The notes below the pieces were generated by a model. That model was not told the DNA's origin. It saw only the letters and a program-made list of their open reading frames with translations, and did not search any database. A stretch of DNA of 64,000 nt, from the NCBI GenBank assembly GCA_958407995.1, contig CATYJU010000001.1, forward strand, positions 1-64,000, in the 5' to 3' direction. The position numbers were made by a program, and so were the translations under genes. This DNA comes from an uncultured Collinsella sp. Its GTDB lineage: Bacteria; Actinomycetota; Coriobacteriia; Coriobacteriales; Coriobacteriaceae. Below are positions 24,697 through 32,300 of this stretch, in pieces (within the stretch, counting starts at the first letter, position 1; every line of letters starts with the position of its first letter).

Positions 24697-26457
24697 ATGG
24701 AATCGATCGTTAAGTTCTTGGAGAAAGGTCAGCCGTACTTCGACAAGGTCTCTAAGAACATCTACCTTCAGGCCATTAAAGACGGCTTTTTGGCAGCAAT
24801 GCCCATCATCCTGTCTTCTTCTGTCTTCCTGCTTATTTCGACCCTGCCGGGCGTTGTCGCCACGGTCGGCGGCTTTACGCTGCCCGACTGGTGGAACGTC
24901 GACGTCGTGAACTTCTGCAACAAGGTTTACAACTTCACGATGGGCGTCGTGGGCATCATGGTCGCCGGCACCACCGCAAGCGCGCTGACCGGCTCCAAGA
25001 ACCGCCGCATGCCTGCCGGCAAGGCCATCAACGCCACGAGCACCATGGTCGCCGCCATGTGCGCTATGCTCATCTTGGCCGTTACCCAGACGAGTGCCAA
25101 GATCGACGGCGCCGATGTCTCGGTGTTCTTTACCGACAACATGGGCACCAAGGGCCTGCTGAGCTCCTTTGTCGCCGCATTTGCCACGGTCAACATCTAT
25201 GCCTTCTGCATTAAGCGAGACATCACCATCAAGCTGCCCAAAGAAGTCCCCGGCGCCATCGCCCAGAACTTCCGCGACATCTTCGCCTTCAGCTTCTCCA
25301 TCCTGTTTGTCGCCGTCATCGACGTTATCTGCCGCACCTGCTTGGCCGTCCCGTTTGCCAACGTCATCTCCACGCTGGTGAGCCCGCTGTTCGCCGCTGC
25401 CGATTCCTACGCCGGCCTCGCCCTCATCTGGTTCATGATCCCGCTGTTCTGGTTCATGGGCATCCACGGCCCCTCGGTCGTTAAGCCTGCCCTCAACGCC
25501 GCGCTGTTTGGCAACATCACCACCAACCTCGCCACGCTGCAGGCCGGCGGTCACCCCGCCCTCGCCCTGACCGAAAACTTCGGTAACTACATCGGCGAAC
25601 TCGGCGGCACCGGCGCCACGTTCATTGTCCCGATCATCTTCCTGCTCTTTATGCGCTCCAAGCAGCTCAAGGCCGTCGGCAAAGCCTCTGTCGTGCCCGT
25701 GATGTTCGCCGTCAACGAGCCGCTGCTGTTCGCCGCGCCCATCATCCTCAACCCGTACTTCCTGATCCCGTTCCTGTTTGCCCCCGTGGCCAACGTCCTC
25801 ATTGGTAAGTTCTTCATCGACTTTTTGGGCATGAACGGCTTTATCTATGCCATGCCGTGGGCACTCCCCGGACCGATCGGCACCTTCATCGACACCAACT
25901 TCCAGCCGATCTCTCTGGTCCTGGTTGTCGTCCTGCTGGTCGTTGACTTCTTGATCTACTACCCGTTCTGCAAGGCCTACGACAACGTCCTGTGCAAGCA
26001 GGAGGCCGAGACCCTGGCCGAAGAAGAGGCCGAGGAGACCAAGGCCGTCAAGACCGCTGCCGCCCCCGCCGTTGAGGCTCCTGTTGTCGAGACCGCTTCT
26101 GCCACCGAGGCCTCCGCAGCTCCGTCCGCCCTTAAGGGCAAGGATCTGAGGGTTCTGGTTCTGTGCGCTGGCGCCGGCACCTCTGCACTGCTCGCCAACG
26201 CGCTTAAGGAAGGCGCCGACGAGCTGGGCATCGACATTACCGCCAACGCCGGTGCCTACGGCAGCCACTACGCCATCATGGACCAGTACAACGTCATCGT
26301 CCTGGCTCCGCAGGTTCGCACCTATTACAACGAGATGAAGGCCGACACCGACCGCCTGGGCATCACGCTGCTGTCGCCCAAGGGCAAACAGTACATCGAC
26401 CTCACTAAGGATCCCAAGGGTGCCGTCGCCTGGATCGAGGAAAACCTCAAGGCATAA
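24697..26457 (+). CDS. PTS lactose/cellobiose-family EIICB, cassette 2
   Basis: A 586-residue EIICB with the same plan as in cassette 1: EIIC with VNEPLLFAAPIILNP and WFMGIHGPSVVKP, an Ala/Glu-rich linker (about 430-480) and EIIB with C490 in LVLCAGAGTSA. Its EIIB domain resembles that of cassette 3 more than that of cassette 1. AGAGGAG lies ahead of ATG 24697. It must take phosphate from an EIIA elsewhere. Confidence 0.93.
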   Translation: MESIVKFLEKGQPYFDKVSKNIYLQAIKDGFLAAMPIILSSSVFLLISTLPGVVATVGGFTLPDWWNVDVVNFCNKVYNFTMGVVGIMVAGTTASALTGSKNRRMPAGKAINATSTMVAAMCAMLILAVTQTSAKIDGADVSVFFTDNMGTKGLLSSFVAAFATVNIYAFCIKRDITIKLPKEVPGAIAQNFRDIFAFSFSILFVAVIDVICRTCLAVPFANVISTLVSPLFAAADSYAGLALIWFMIPLFWFMGIHGPSVVKPALNAALFGNITTNLATLQAGGHPALALTENFGNYIGELGGTGATFIVPIIFLLFMRSKQLKAVGKASVVPVMFAVNEPLLFAAPIILNPYFLIPFLFAPVANVLIGKFFIDFLGMNGFIYAMPWALPGPIGTFIDTNFQPISLVLVVVLLVVDFLIYYPFCKAYDNVLCKQEAETLAEEEAEETKAVKTAAAPAVEAPVVETASATEASAAPSALKGKDLRVLVLCAGAGTSALLANALKEGADELGIDITANAGAYGSHYAIMDQYNVIVLAPQVRTYYNEMKADTDRLGITLLSPKGKQYIDLTKDPKGAVAWIEENLKA

Positions 26458-26488
26458 GACGCTGACGCCACCTGCCGCTCGCAGACAA

Positions 26489-26533
26489 AAAATGGCCCGT
26501 GCATCGATGCGTGATGCGCGGGCCATTTTGTTT
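26489..26533 (+). terminator. Terminator of cassette 2
   Basis: AAAATGGCCCGTGCATC (26489-26505) pairs with GATGCGCGGGCCATTTT (26513-26529) with one mismatch. The A- and T-rich ends suit termination from both directions. Confidence 0.85.
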
Positions 26534-26557
26534 AGACCGCACCCGCCCTCCTGTTCA

Positions 26558-26612
26558 TCTCAATCTGTAACATCTAGCCGAGTTTTTGGATCCTAGCTGT
26601 TACAGATCGAGA
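26558..26612. repeat. Cassette-junction dyad 2a
   Basis: TCTCAATCTGTAACA (26558-26572) and TGTTACAGATCGAGA (26598-26612) form the stem, with the loop nearly identical to dyad 1a. Confidence 0.82.
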
Positions 26613-26637
26613 CAAACAGAACGCCCGAGCAGAAATA

Positions 26638-26692
26638 TCTCAATCTGTAATATTTAGCTGAGTTTTTCGGTCCTAACTGTTACAGATTGAGA
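26638..26692. repeat. Cassette-junction dyad 2b
   Basis: TCTCAATCTGTAATA (26638-26652) and TGTTACAGATTGAGA (26678-26692), 80 bases after dyad 2a. Confidence 0.82.
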
Positions 26693-26710
26693 CGAACGGG
26701 CCGAAAAACC

Positions 26711-27712
26711 CTACGCCCGCAGGTCCTTTACGCTGGAACGTTCGACCAACACGCCCGAGACGAGCGTACGGCTTCTGGAGCTCGGGGCTTCCAGACCTGC
26801 GACGACCTCGTTAAGCGCACGGACGCCCAGCTCGCGGTGACGGAACTTCACCGACGTCAGAATCGAGTTGGGAATCGTCTTGTAAAGCTCGTCATCAAAG
26901 CCGATCACGGACACGTCGTCGGGCACACTGAGCCCTTTGTCACGTAGAGCCATCATCACGCCGTTTGCCATGCAGTCGTTAGCAGCGAGGACCGCCGTGC
27001 AATCGGGTTTATCGGCAAGCACAAGGCCCGCGGCATAGCCACTATCCGCATTCCAATCGCCTTGCAGAGGCTCGGGCGGCTCAATGCCACGCGCCTCGAG
27101 TGCCGCACGCCAACCTTTCATACGGCACTGGCTCGACAACGACTCTTTCTTACCAGAGACGAAGTACACGTTTTTGTGCCCGTGATTCAAGAAGTACTCG
27201 CACGCCATGCGCGCGCCGCCCTCTTGATCGTCACTGACGGTGGAGCAGGTAGGATGTTCCATCGGTGTGATAATCACCGTCTTGAGGTCTTTCGGTGCCT
27301 CAAAAGTATCAAAGTCATCGACCATCTGACGCAGGTTGAAGATCATGCCATCAACAGGCAGCTGCGACATCCTACGCGCCGCTTCGGCAAGGGTCATCTT
27401 CTCCCCCGCCCGCTTTTTGATCATCGTGAGCGCAAAGCCGCGTTCTTCGGCGGCATCTGCGATACCGTCAATCATGTCCACGGCACCGCCCGACAAGTGG
27501 AACAGCACCACGCCGATGCACCCGTAACGGCCCAACTTGAGCGAACGCGCGGCAAAGTTCGCCCGGAACCCGAGCGCTTCCATTGCGGAATGGACCTTAT
27601 CGCGTGTCGACTCTCGCACGCTACCGGGCTCGTTAATCACACGCGAAACCGTCTTGAGAGAAACACCCGCGGCAATCGCCACATCGTTCATTGAGACATT
27701 TTTCTTGTCCAT
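26711..27712 (-). CDS. LacI-family repressor, cassette 3
   Basis: A 333-residue LacI-type repressor with helix-turn-helix NDVAIAAGVSLKTVSR (Leu-Lys at the recognition positions), hinge GFRANFAARSLK and a sugar-binding domain. It is the most distinct of the four: the operator is TGACAACGTTGTCA, a perfect palindrome, rather than a TGTTAAC-based site. ATG 27712 was chosen over the longer frame because the protein then begins MDKKNVSMNDVA, right before the DNA-binding domain. Confidence 0.9.
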   Translation of the reverse strand: MDKKNVSMNDVAIAAGVSLKTVSRVINEPGSVRESTRDKVHSAMEALGFRANFAARSLKLGRYGCIGVVLFHLSGGAVDMIDGIADAAEERGFALTMIKKRAGEKMTLAEAARRMSQLPVDGMIFNLRQMVDDFDTFEAPKDLKTVIITPMEHPTCSTVSDDQEGGARMACEYFLNHGHKNVYFVSGKKESLSSQCRMKGWRAALEARGIEPPEPLQGDWNADSGYAAGLVLADKPDCTAVLAANDCMANGVMMALRDKGLSVPDDVSVIGFDDELYKTIPNSILTSVKFRHRELGVRALNEVVAGLEAPSSRSRTLVSGVLVERSSVKDLRA

Positions 27713-27794
27713 CGTTGCCACTACTTCTCCACTCGGTTCTCTATCGCTTGTTTTTTGCGTTCTAGCATACACCACCTGCCTGACTGATAAATCA

Positions 27795-27825
27795 ACCGTT
27801 TACCGGACAATATCGACCGCTCACC
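27795..27825 (+). promoter_or_regulatory. 21-bp direct-repeat box, cassette 3
   Basis: ACCGTTTACC (27795-27804) and ACCGCTCACC (27816-27825) lie exactly 21 bases apart, with CAATATCGA in the spacer. A TTGTTG -35-like hexamer follows. Confidence 0.62.
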
Positions 27826-27853
27826 CGTATATCCTTGTTGCTCTTCCAAAAAT

Positions 27854-27867
27854 GTCTTACGTTGTCA
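27854..27867 (+). promoter_or_regulatory. LacI operator, cassette 3, imperfect site
   Basis: GTCTTACGTTGTCA keeps one good half-site, 23 bases before the perfect site. The two sites also form a larger dyad (27859-27869 with 27875-27885). Confidence 0.5.
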
Positions 27868-27876
27868 TTAACGAAA

Positions 27877-27890
27877 TGACAACGTTGTCA
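27877..27890 (+). promoter_or_regulatory. LacI operator, cassette 3, perfect site
   Basis: TGACAACGTTGTCA is a perfect 14-base palindrome about 107 bases before the EIICB start. Confidence 0.72.
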
Positions 27891-27996
27891 TTTCGCAATG
27901 CCTTCCTTGAGCAGGAAGGTTTCCGGGCAGTCCTGACCATCCATCGACGACCAGTTCCATCCACATGCATCGCGCATCAAGTAGCAAAGGAGCTCT

Positions 27997-29775
27997 ATGG
28001 ACGCCATCGTAAAGATGCTCGAAAAGCATCAGCCGTTCTTTGAGAAGATCTCGAGGAACATCTACCTCCAGGCTATTAAGGACGGATTCCTTGGGTGCAT
28101 GCCCATCGTCCTCACCTCTTCGATCTTTCTGCTCATTGCCACCCTTCCCGGCGTAGTCGGTATCACGCTGCCCCAGCCGCTCATCGACTGGTGCAACAAG
28201 CTGTACAACTTCACCATGGGCGTCATGGGCATCATGGTTGCCGGCACCACTGCCAAGAACTTTACGGCTTCCATGAACCGTCGCATGCCCGCCGGCAAGG
28301 TGCTCAACGACGGCTCCACCATGGTGGCCGCCCAGTGCAGTATGCTTTTGCTCGCCGTTACGCAGTTCACCACCAAGTTCAACGGCTCCGAGCTTTCGGT
28401 CTTCGACTGCACCAGCATGGGTACGCGCGGTCTGTTCTCGGCCTATATCGCCGCGTTCATCACCGTGTGGGTCTACAAATTCTGCGTCTCGCGCGATCTG
28501 ACCATTAAGCTGCCCAAGGAGGTCCCGGGCGCCATCGCTCAGAACTTCCGCGACATTATCCCCTTTGGCGGCGCTGTCATTATCTGCGGCATCATCGATG
28601 TGGTTGTGCGCAACCTCATGGGCGTTCCGTTCTCCGAGCTGCTCATCAAGCTGCTCTCCCCGCTCTTCACTGCGGCAGAAACCTATCCTGGCCTCATCCT
28701 TATCCAGGCAGCCACCGCGTTCTTCTGGTTCATCGGCGTCCACGGCCCTTCGATTGTCCAGCCGGGCATCGACCCCATCCGTCTTGCCAACCAGGCCGAG
28801 AACCTGCAGGTTCTGCTGGCCGGTGGCCACCCCGCCCACTCCCTCACCTTTAACATGTCGCTCGTGGGTGAGTTCGGCGGCACTGGCGCTACGTTCATCG
28901 TGCCGCTTCTGCTGATTCTCTTTATGAAGTCCAAGCAGCTCAAAGCCGTCGGTAAGGCCTCGATTGTTCCTGTTGCCTTCGCCGTCAACGAACCGCTGCT
29001 CTTTGGCGCGCCGATGATCCTTAACCCCTACATGCTCGTCCCCTTTGTTGCCGCCGGCTGCGTCAACGTAAGTGTTGCCAAGTTCTTTATCGATAACGTG
29101 GGCATGAACGGCTTCTCCTTCGTGGTGCCTTGGGCCACCCCTGCCCCCATCGGCATCTTCATCACCACGAACTTCCAGCTTATCGCCCTGGTGTTTGTCG
29201 CGATCATTATCTTGCTGGACGCCATCATCTACCTGCCGTTCTTGAAGGCATACGATAAGCTGCTCTGCGACCAGGAGGCCGAGCGCGCCGCCGAGCTGGG
29301 TCTCGAGTCCGATAGTGTCGCTGCCGTCGCCGCCAACGCCTCTGCGCCCGCTGTCGAGCAGACCGCCGCTTCCGTCGAGCCGACCGCCGCTGCCGCCGAC
29401 AGCAAGTCTGTCGCCGATCAGCCCGAGCCCGCCTTCGACGCATCCGCTAAGAAGGATGTCGATGGCCTGAAGGTCCTCGTCCTGTGCGCCGGCGCCGGCA
29501 CCTCTGCCATGCTCGCCAACGCCATCAAGGAAGGTGCTGCGCAGACCGGAGAGAACATCGCTTCCTCCGCAGGCGCCTATGGCCAGCACACTGCCATCAT
29601 GGATCAGTACGACGTTATCGTGCTCGCCCCGCAGGTTCGTAGCTACTACAACGACATGAAGGCCGACACCGATCGCCTGGGCATTAAGCTGCTCGCTCCC
29701 CGCGGTAAGGAATATATCGACCTTACTCGCGACCCCGCTGGCGCCATCAAGTGGCTCCGCGAGAACCTCGACTAG
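27997..29775 (+). CDS. PTS lactose/cellobiose-family EIICB, cassette 3
   Basis: A 592-residue EIICB. The EIIC part includes VNEPLLFGAPMILNP and WFIGVHGPSIVQP; an Ala/Ser/Val-rich linker spans about 430-485; the EIIB phosphocysteine is C497 in LVLCAGAGTSA. AAAGGAG lies six bases before ATG 27997. Its start, DAIVKMLEKHQPFFEKISRNIYLQ, closely resembles cassette 2, indicating duplication. Confidence 0.93.
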   Translation: MDAIVKMLEKHQPFFEKISRNIYLQAIKDGFLGCMPIVLTSSIFLLIATLPGVVGITLPQPLIDWCNKLYNFTMGVMGIMVAGTTAKNFTASMNRRMPAGKVLNDGSTMVAAQCSMLLLAVTQFTTKFNGSELSVFDCTSMGTRGLFSAYIAAFITVWVYKFCVSRDLTIKLPKEVPGAIAQNFRDIIPFGGAVIICGIIDVVVRNLMGVPFSELLIKLLSPLFTAAETYPGLILIQAATAFFWFIGVHGPSIVQPGIDPIRLANQAENLQVLLAGGHPAHSLTFNMSLVGEFGGTGATFIVPLLLILFMKSKQLKAVGKASIVPVAFAVNEPLLFGAPMILNPYMLVPFVAAGCVNVSVAKFFIDNVGMNGFSFVVPWATPAPIGIFITTNFQLIALVFVAIIILLDAIIYLPFLKAYDKLLCDQEAERAAELGLESDSVAAVAANASAPAVEQTAASVEPTAAAADSKSVADQPEPAFDASAKKDVDGLKVLVLCAGAGTSAMLANAIKEGAAQTGENIASSAGAYGQHTAIMDQYDVIVLAPQVRSYYNDMKADTDRLGIKLLAPRGKEYIDLTRDPAGAIKWLRENLD

Positions 29776-29789
29776 TTCCTCCCTCTGTT

Positions 29790-29816
29790 GGTGCCCGGAT
29801 TCCCGGTTCGGGCACC
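29790..29816 (+). promoter_or_regulatory. Intercistronic hairpin, EIICB to GH1
   Basis: GGTGCCCG (29790-29797) pairs with CGGGCACC (29809-29816) in the 75-base gap between transporter and hydrolase. Confidence 0.55.
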
Positions 29817-29850
29817 TCTCCCTATTCGTATCCCACAGAAAGGATGACTC

Positions 29851-31272
29851 ATGACCAACCCCATGCAGTTCCCCGACGGCTTTGTGTTTGGCGGCGCCAC
29901 CGCTGCTTACCAGGTTGAGGGCGAGACCCGTACGCACGGCAAGGGCAAAGTGCCCTGGGACGATTTCCTGGCTGCTCAGGGTCGCTTCTCCCCCGATCCC
30001 GCAAGCGATTTCTACAACAAGTATCCGGTCGATATCGACCTGTGCCAGCGCTTCGGCATTAACGGTATTCGCGTCTCCATCGCTTGGAGCCGTATCTTCC
30101 CCAACGGCACCGGCGAGATTAACCCCGAGGGCGTCGCCTTCTATCACGAGCTTTTTGCCACCTGCAACAAAGCTGGCGTTATCCCCTATGTCACGCTCGA
30201 TCACTTCGATACGCCCGAGGCCTTCTACCAGGACGGCGGCGAGGGCTTCTTGACGCGCACGACCATCGATGCCTTCGTCGAGTACGCCAAGTTCTGCTTT
30301 GCCGAGTTCACCGAGGTCAAGCACTGGTTTACCTTTAACGAGATTCCCGCGACCGCCGAGGGCAGCTTTATCGTCGGCAACTGGCCGCACGGCGAGAAGT
30401 ATCGCCTGGACAAGGCCTTCCAGCTCATGCACAACATGATGGTGGCCCACGCCAAGGCTGTCGTCGCCTTCCACGAGGGCGGCTTTGAGGGCGAGATCGG
30501 CATTGTCCAGAACCTGGAGCCCAAGTATCCCCTCGACCCCAACAACGCCGCCGACTGCGAGGCAGCTCGCATGGCCGACGTCATCAACAACCGTTGGGTG
30601 CTCGACGCCACCTTCCGCGGCCACTATGCAGCCGACACCATGGAGGCTGCGACCAAGCTGGCCCATATCGCCGGCGGCGAGCTCGACGTCCGCGACGAGG
30701 ACATCGCCGCGCTGACCGCCGCGCTCCCCTACAACGACTGCCTGGGCGTCAACACCTACAAGTGCCAGTTCCTGCGTGCCGCCGAGGGCGAAAACGACAT
30801 CAACCACAATGGCACCGGCGACAAGGGCTCCTCGCGCTGGTTCCTCAAGGGCGTGGGCGAGTCATGCGTGCGCGAAGGCGTACCCACCACCGATTGGGAC
30901 TGGATTATCTATCCCGAGGGCCTCTACGACCTGCTGCTCCGCATTAAGAACGATTACCCCAACTACAAGAAGATCTACATCACCGAGAACGGCATGGGCT
31001 ATAAGGACGACTTTGAGGACGGCTTTATCGACGACGCCCCTCGCATCGACTACATGTGCCAGCATCTCGCGTGGATCCTCAAGGCGATCGACGGCGGCGT
31101 AAACGTCGACGGCTACTTTGTGTGGTCGCTGCAGGACCAGTTCTCCTGGACCAACGGCTATAACAAGCGTTACGGCCTGTTCTACATCGACTTCGAGACC
31201 CAGAAGCGCTATCCCAAGGCGAGCGCGTACTGGTACAAGAACGTCGCGGAGACCGGCCTCCTTATGGCCTAG
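29851..31272 (+). CDS. GH1 6-phospho-beta-galactosidase-like enzyme, cassette 3
   Basis: A 473-residue GH1 enzyme very like that of cassette 1: both start with FPDGFVFGGATAAYQVEG-type sequence. Acid/base E164 in WFTFNEIPA, nucleophile E379 in ITENGMG, phosphate loop FSWTNGYNKRYG. An insertion around LDHFDTPEAFYQDGGEGF, near the active site, differs from the LHHFDTPLPLFEKGDF of cassette 1, so the substrate may differ. GAAAGGATGACTC precedes ATG 29851. Confidence 0.9.
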   Translation: MTNPMQFPDGFVFGGATAAYQVEGETRTHGKGKVPWDDFLAAQGRFSPDPASDFYNKYPVDIDLCQRFGINGIRVSIAWSRIFPNGTGEINPEGVAFYHELFATCNKAGVIPYVTLDHFDTPEAFYQDGGEGFLTRTTIDAFVEYAKFCFAEFTEVKHWFTFNEIPATAEGSFIVGNWPHGEKYRLDKAFQLMHNMMVAHAKAVVAFHEGGFEGEIGIVQNLEPKYPLDPNNAADCEAARMADVINNRWVLDATFRGHYAADTMEAATKLAHIAGGELDVRDEDIAALTAALPYNDCLGVNTYKCQFLRAAEGENDINHNGTGDKGSSRWFLKGVGESCVREGVPTTDWDWIIYPEGLYDLLLRIKNDYPNYKKIYITENGMGYKDDFEDGFIDDAPRIDYMCQHLAWILKAIDGGVNVDGYFVWSLQDQFSWTNGYNKRYGLFYIDFETQKRYPKASAYWYKNVAETGLLMA

Positions 31273-31294
31273 TTTCAGCCACATACCCCTTGTC

Positions 31295-31343
31295 GGCCGC
31301 ATGCGAATCCCCCACGGGCTCGCATGCGGCCTTTTTGTTTTTG
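31295..31343 (+). terminator. Terminator of cassette 3
   Basis: GGCCGCATGCGA (31295-31306) pairs with TCGCATGCGGCC (31320-31331) and is followed by TTTTTGTTTTT. Confidence 0.9.
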
Positions 31344-31366
31344 GCGCGGCATGAGCGGCTCGTTTA

Positions 31367-31421
31367 TCTCGATCTGTAACATCTTGCCGAGATTTTCGGT
31401 CCTAGTTGTTACAGATCGAGA
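31367..31421. repeat. Cassette-junction dyad 3a
   Basis: TCTCGATCTGTAACA (31367-31381) is perfectly mirrored at 31407-31421. Confidence 0.85.
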
Positions 31422-31447
31422 CAAACCCGAGGACCGTTCCAACAAAA

Positions 31448-31502
31448 TCTCAATCTGTAACACCTAGCCAGCTTCTAGTCGTCTAACTGTTACAGATCGA
31501 GA
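31448..31502. repeat. Cassette-junction dyad 3b
   Basis: TCTCAATCTGTAACA (31448-31462) pairs with TGTTACAGATCGAGA (31488-31502), 81 bases after 3a. It ends 14 bases before the -35 of the antitoxin promoter. Confidence 0.85.
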
Positions 31503-31515
31503 CAATTCAACTTTA

Positions 31516-31543
31516 CTGACGTTTTGATACATCGTGGTACAAT
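31516..31543 (+). promoter_or_regulatory. Promoter of the toxin-antitoxin operon
   Basis: CTGACG (31516-31521), a 16-base spacer and TACAAT (31538-31543). An imperfect GATACA/TGTGTC dyad overlaps the -10, suiting repression by the antitoxin complex. Confidence 0.55.
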
Positions 31544-31569
31544 TGTGTCCCAACGCAAAGGAGGTACCA

Positions 31570-31836
31570 ATGTCCGCTTGTGTGCCCGTCCGAGATATGA
31601 AGGACACTGCTGCATTTACCGCGCTTGTTGAGTCTGAGCGCGATGTTACCGTTACCAAAAACGGCTACGAAGCCATGCACTGCATCAGCAGCGACCAGTA
31701 TCGCCTCATGCAAGACGAAATCGCCAAAGCCAAGCTGTTATCTCGCATGATGTTGGCAGAAGACGAGATTTCACAAGGCGACTACAGCGACTACGACTCC
31801 TTCGCGACCTCGATCCGAGACAAATATGACTTATAA
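31570..31836 (+). CDS. Phd/YefM-type antitoxin
   Basis: An 88-residue antitoxin. The N-terminal VPVRDMKDTAAFTALVE and VTVTKNGYEAMHCIS blocks are the DNA-binding Phd/YefM fold; the acidic C-terminal tail (EDEISQGDYSDYDSF) is the likely toxin-neutralising part. AAAGGAGG lies six bases before ATG 31570. The gene overlaps the toxin by 11 bases, as is normal for these pairs. Confidence 0.88.
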   Translation: MSACVPVRDMKDTAAFTALVESERDVTVTKNGYEAMHCISSDQYRLMQDEIAKAKLLSRMMLAEDEISQGDYSDYDSFATSIRDKYDL

Positions 31837-32131
31837 CGTCGTAATACTCAAAAGTGCGCGGTATGAGTACGAGAGTATCGTCGGATACCTTGCCCAAATC
31901 CTCAAGAATCCACGCGCAGCGGGCAATTTCGTCGCTGAGTTTGAATATCAGCTTGATCTGCTTCGCGAGCAGCCGCTCCTACGGCCCCTCTCACACATAC
32001 GAGAGTTGGCGGCACGCAATTACCGATCGTTCCCCGTCAACAACTACGTGTGTCTTTACAAGTTTGAGCGCGAAACAATCTACATCGCCCACGTTTACCA
32101 CCAGTCACAGGACTACGCCCGCCTGGTCTAG
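31826..32131 (+). CDS. RelE/ParE-superfamily toxin
   Basis: A 101-residue toxin of the RelE/ParE fold: N-terminal YNVVILKSARYEYESIVGYLA helix region, then LRPLSHIRELAARNYRSFPVNNYVCLYKFE and IAHVYHQSQDYARLV at the C-terminus. Such toxins either cut ribosome-bound mRNA (RelE) or block gyrase (ParE); the pattern of Arg, Tyr and His near the end fits an RNase but is not decisive. Sited right after cassette 3. Confidence 0.86.
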   Translation: MTYNVVILKSARYEYESIVGYLAQILKNPRAAGNFVAEFEYQLDLLREQPLLRPLSHIRELAARNYRSFPVNNYVCLYKFERETIYIAHVYHQSQDYARLV

Positions 32132-32161
32132 GTTTTAAGCAGGACGCCTCGCCTGCGCACA

Positions 32162-32172
32162 TTTGCGTGTCA
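32162..32172 (-). promoter_or_regulatory. TGACRYGYAAA half-site 1
   Basis: TTTGCGTGTCA is the first of seven clear copies of this 11-mer before the AlbA gene, in reverse orientation and outside the tandem repeat. Confidence 0.6.
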
Positions 32173-32185
32173 TTTCACGTCACGT

Positions 32186-32269
32186 TGACACGCAAAATGA
32201 CACGCAAATTTTTACGTGTCATATTATTGACGCGCAAAATGACGTGTAAAATTTTACGTGTCATTTTTC
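32186..32269. repeat. Two 42-base tandem repeats made of regulator half-sites
   Basis: Units 32186-32227 and 32228-32269 each hold two forward (TGACRYGYAAA) and one reverse (TTTACGTGTCA) half-site, at 32186, 32198, 32211 and again at 32228, 32240, 32253. The exact 42-base offset is about four helical turns. It lies directly before the AlbA-type regulator gene and most likely binds it. Confidence 0.7.
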
Positions 32270-32300
32270 ACGTCAAATTGAAGCGAAACGGAGCAACACG

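Noticed and set aside
24505..26526. 673-codon open frame on the minus strand
   Set aside because: Antisense shadow of the EIICB of cassette 2, with the same low-complexity composition.
27868..30807. 979-codon open frame on the minus strand
   Set aside because: It covers the EIICB and most of the GH1 gene of cassette 3 in antisense. Its product is low-complexity Gly/Val/Asp/Glu-rich sequence, as expected from the mirror of biased codons, and it has no ribosome site.
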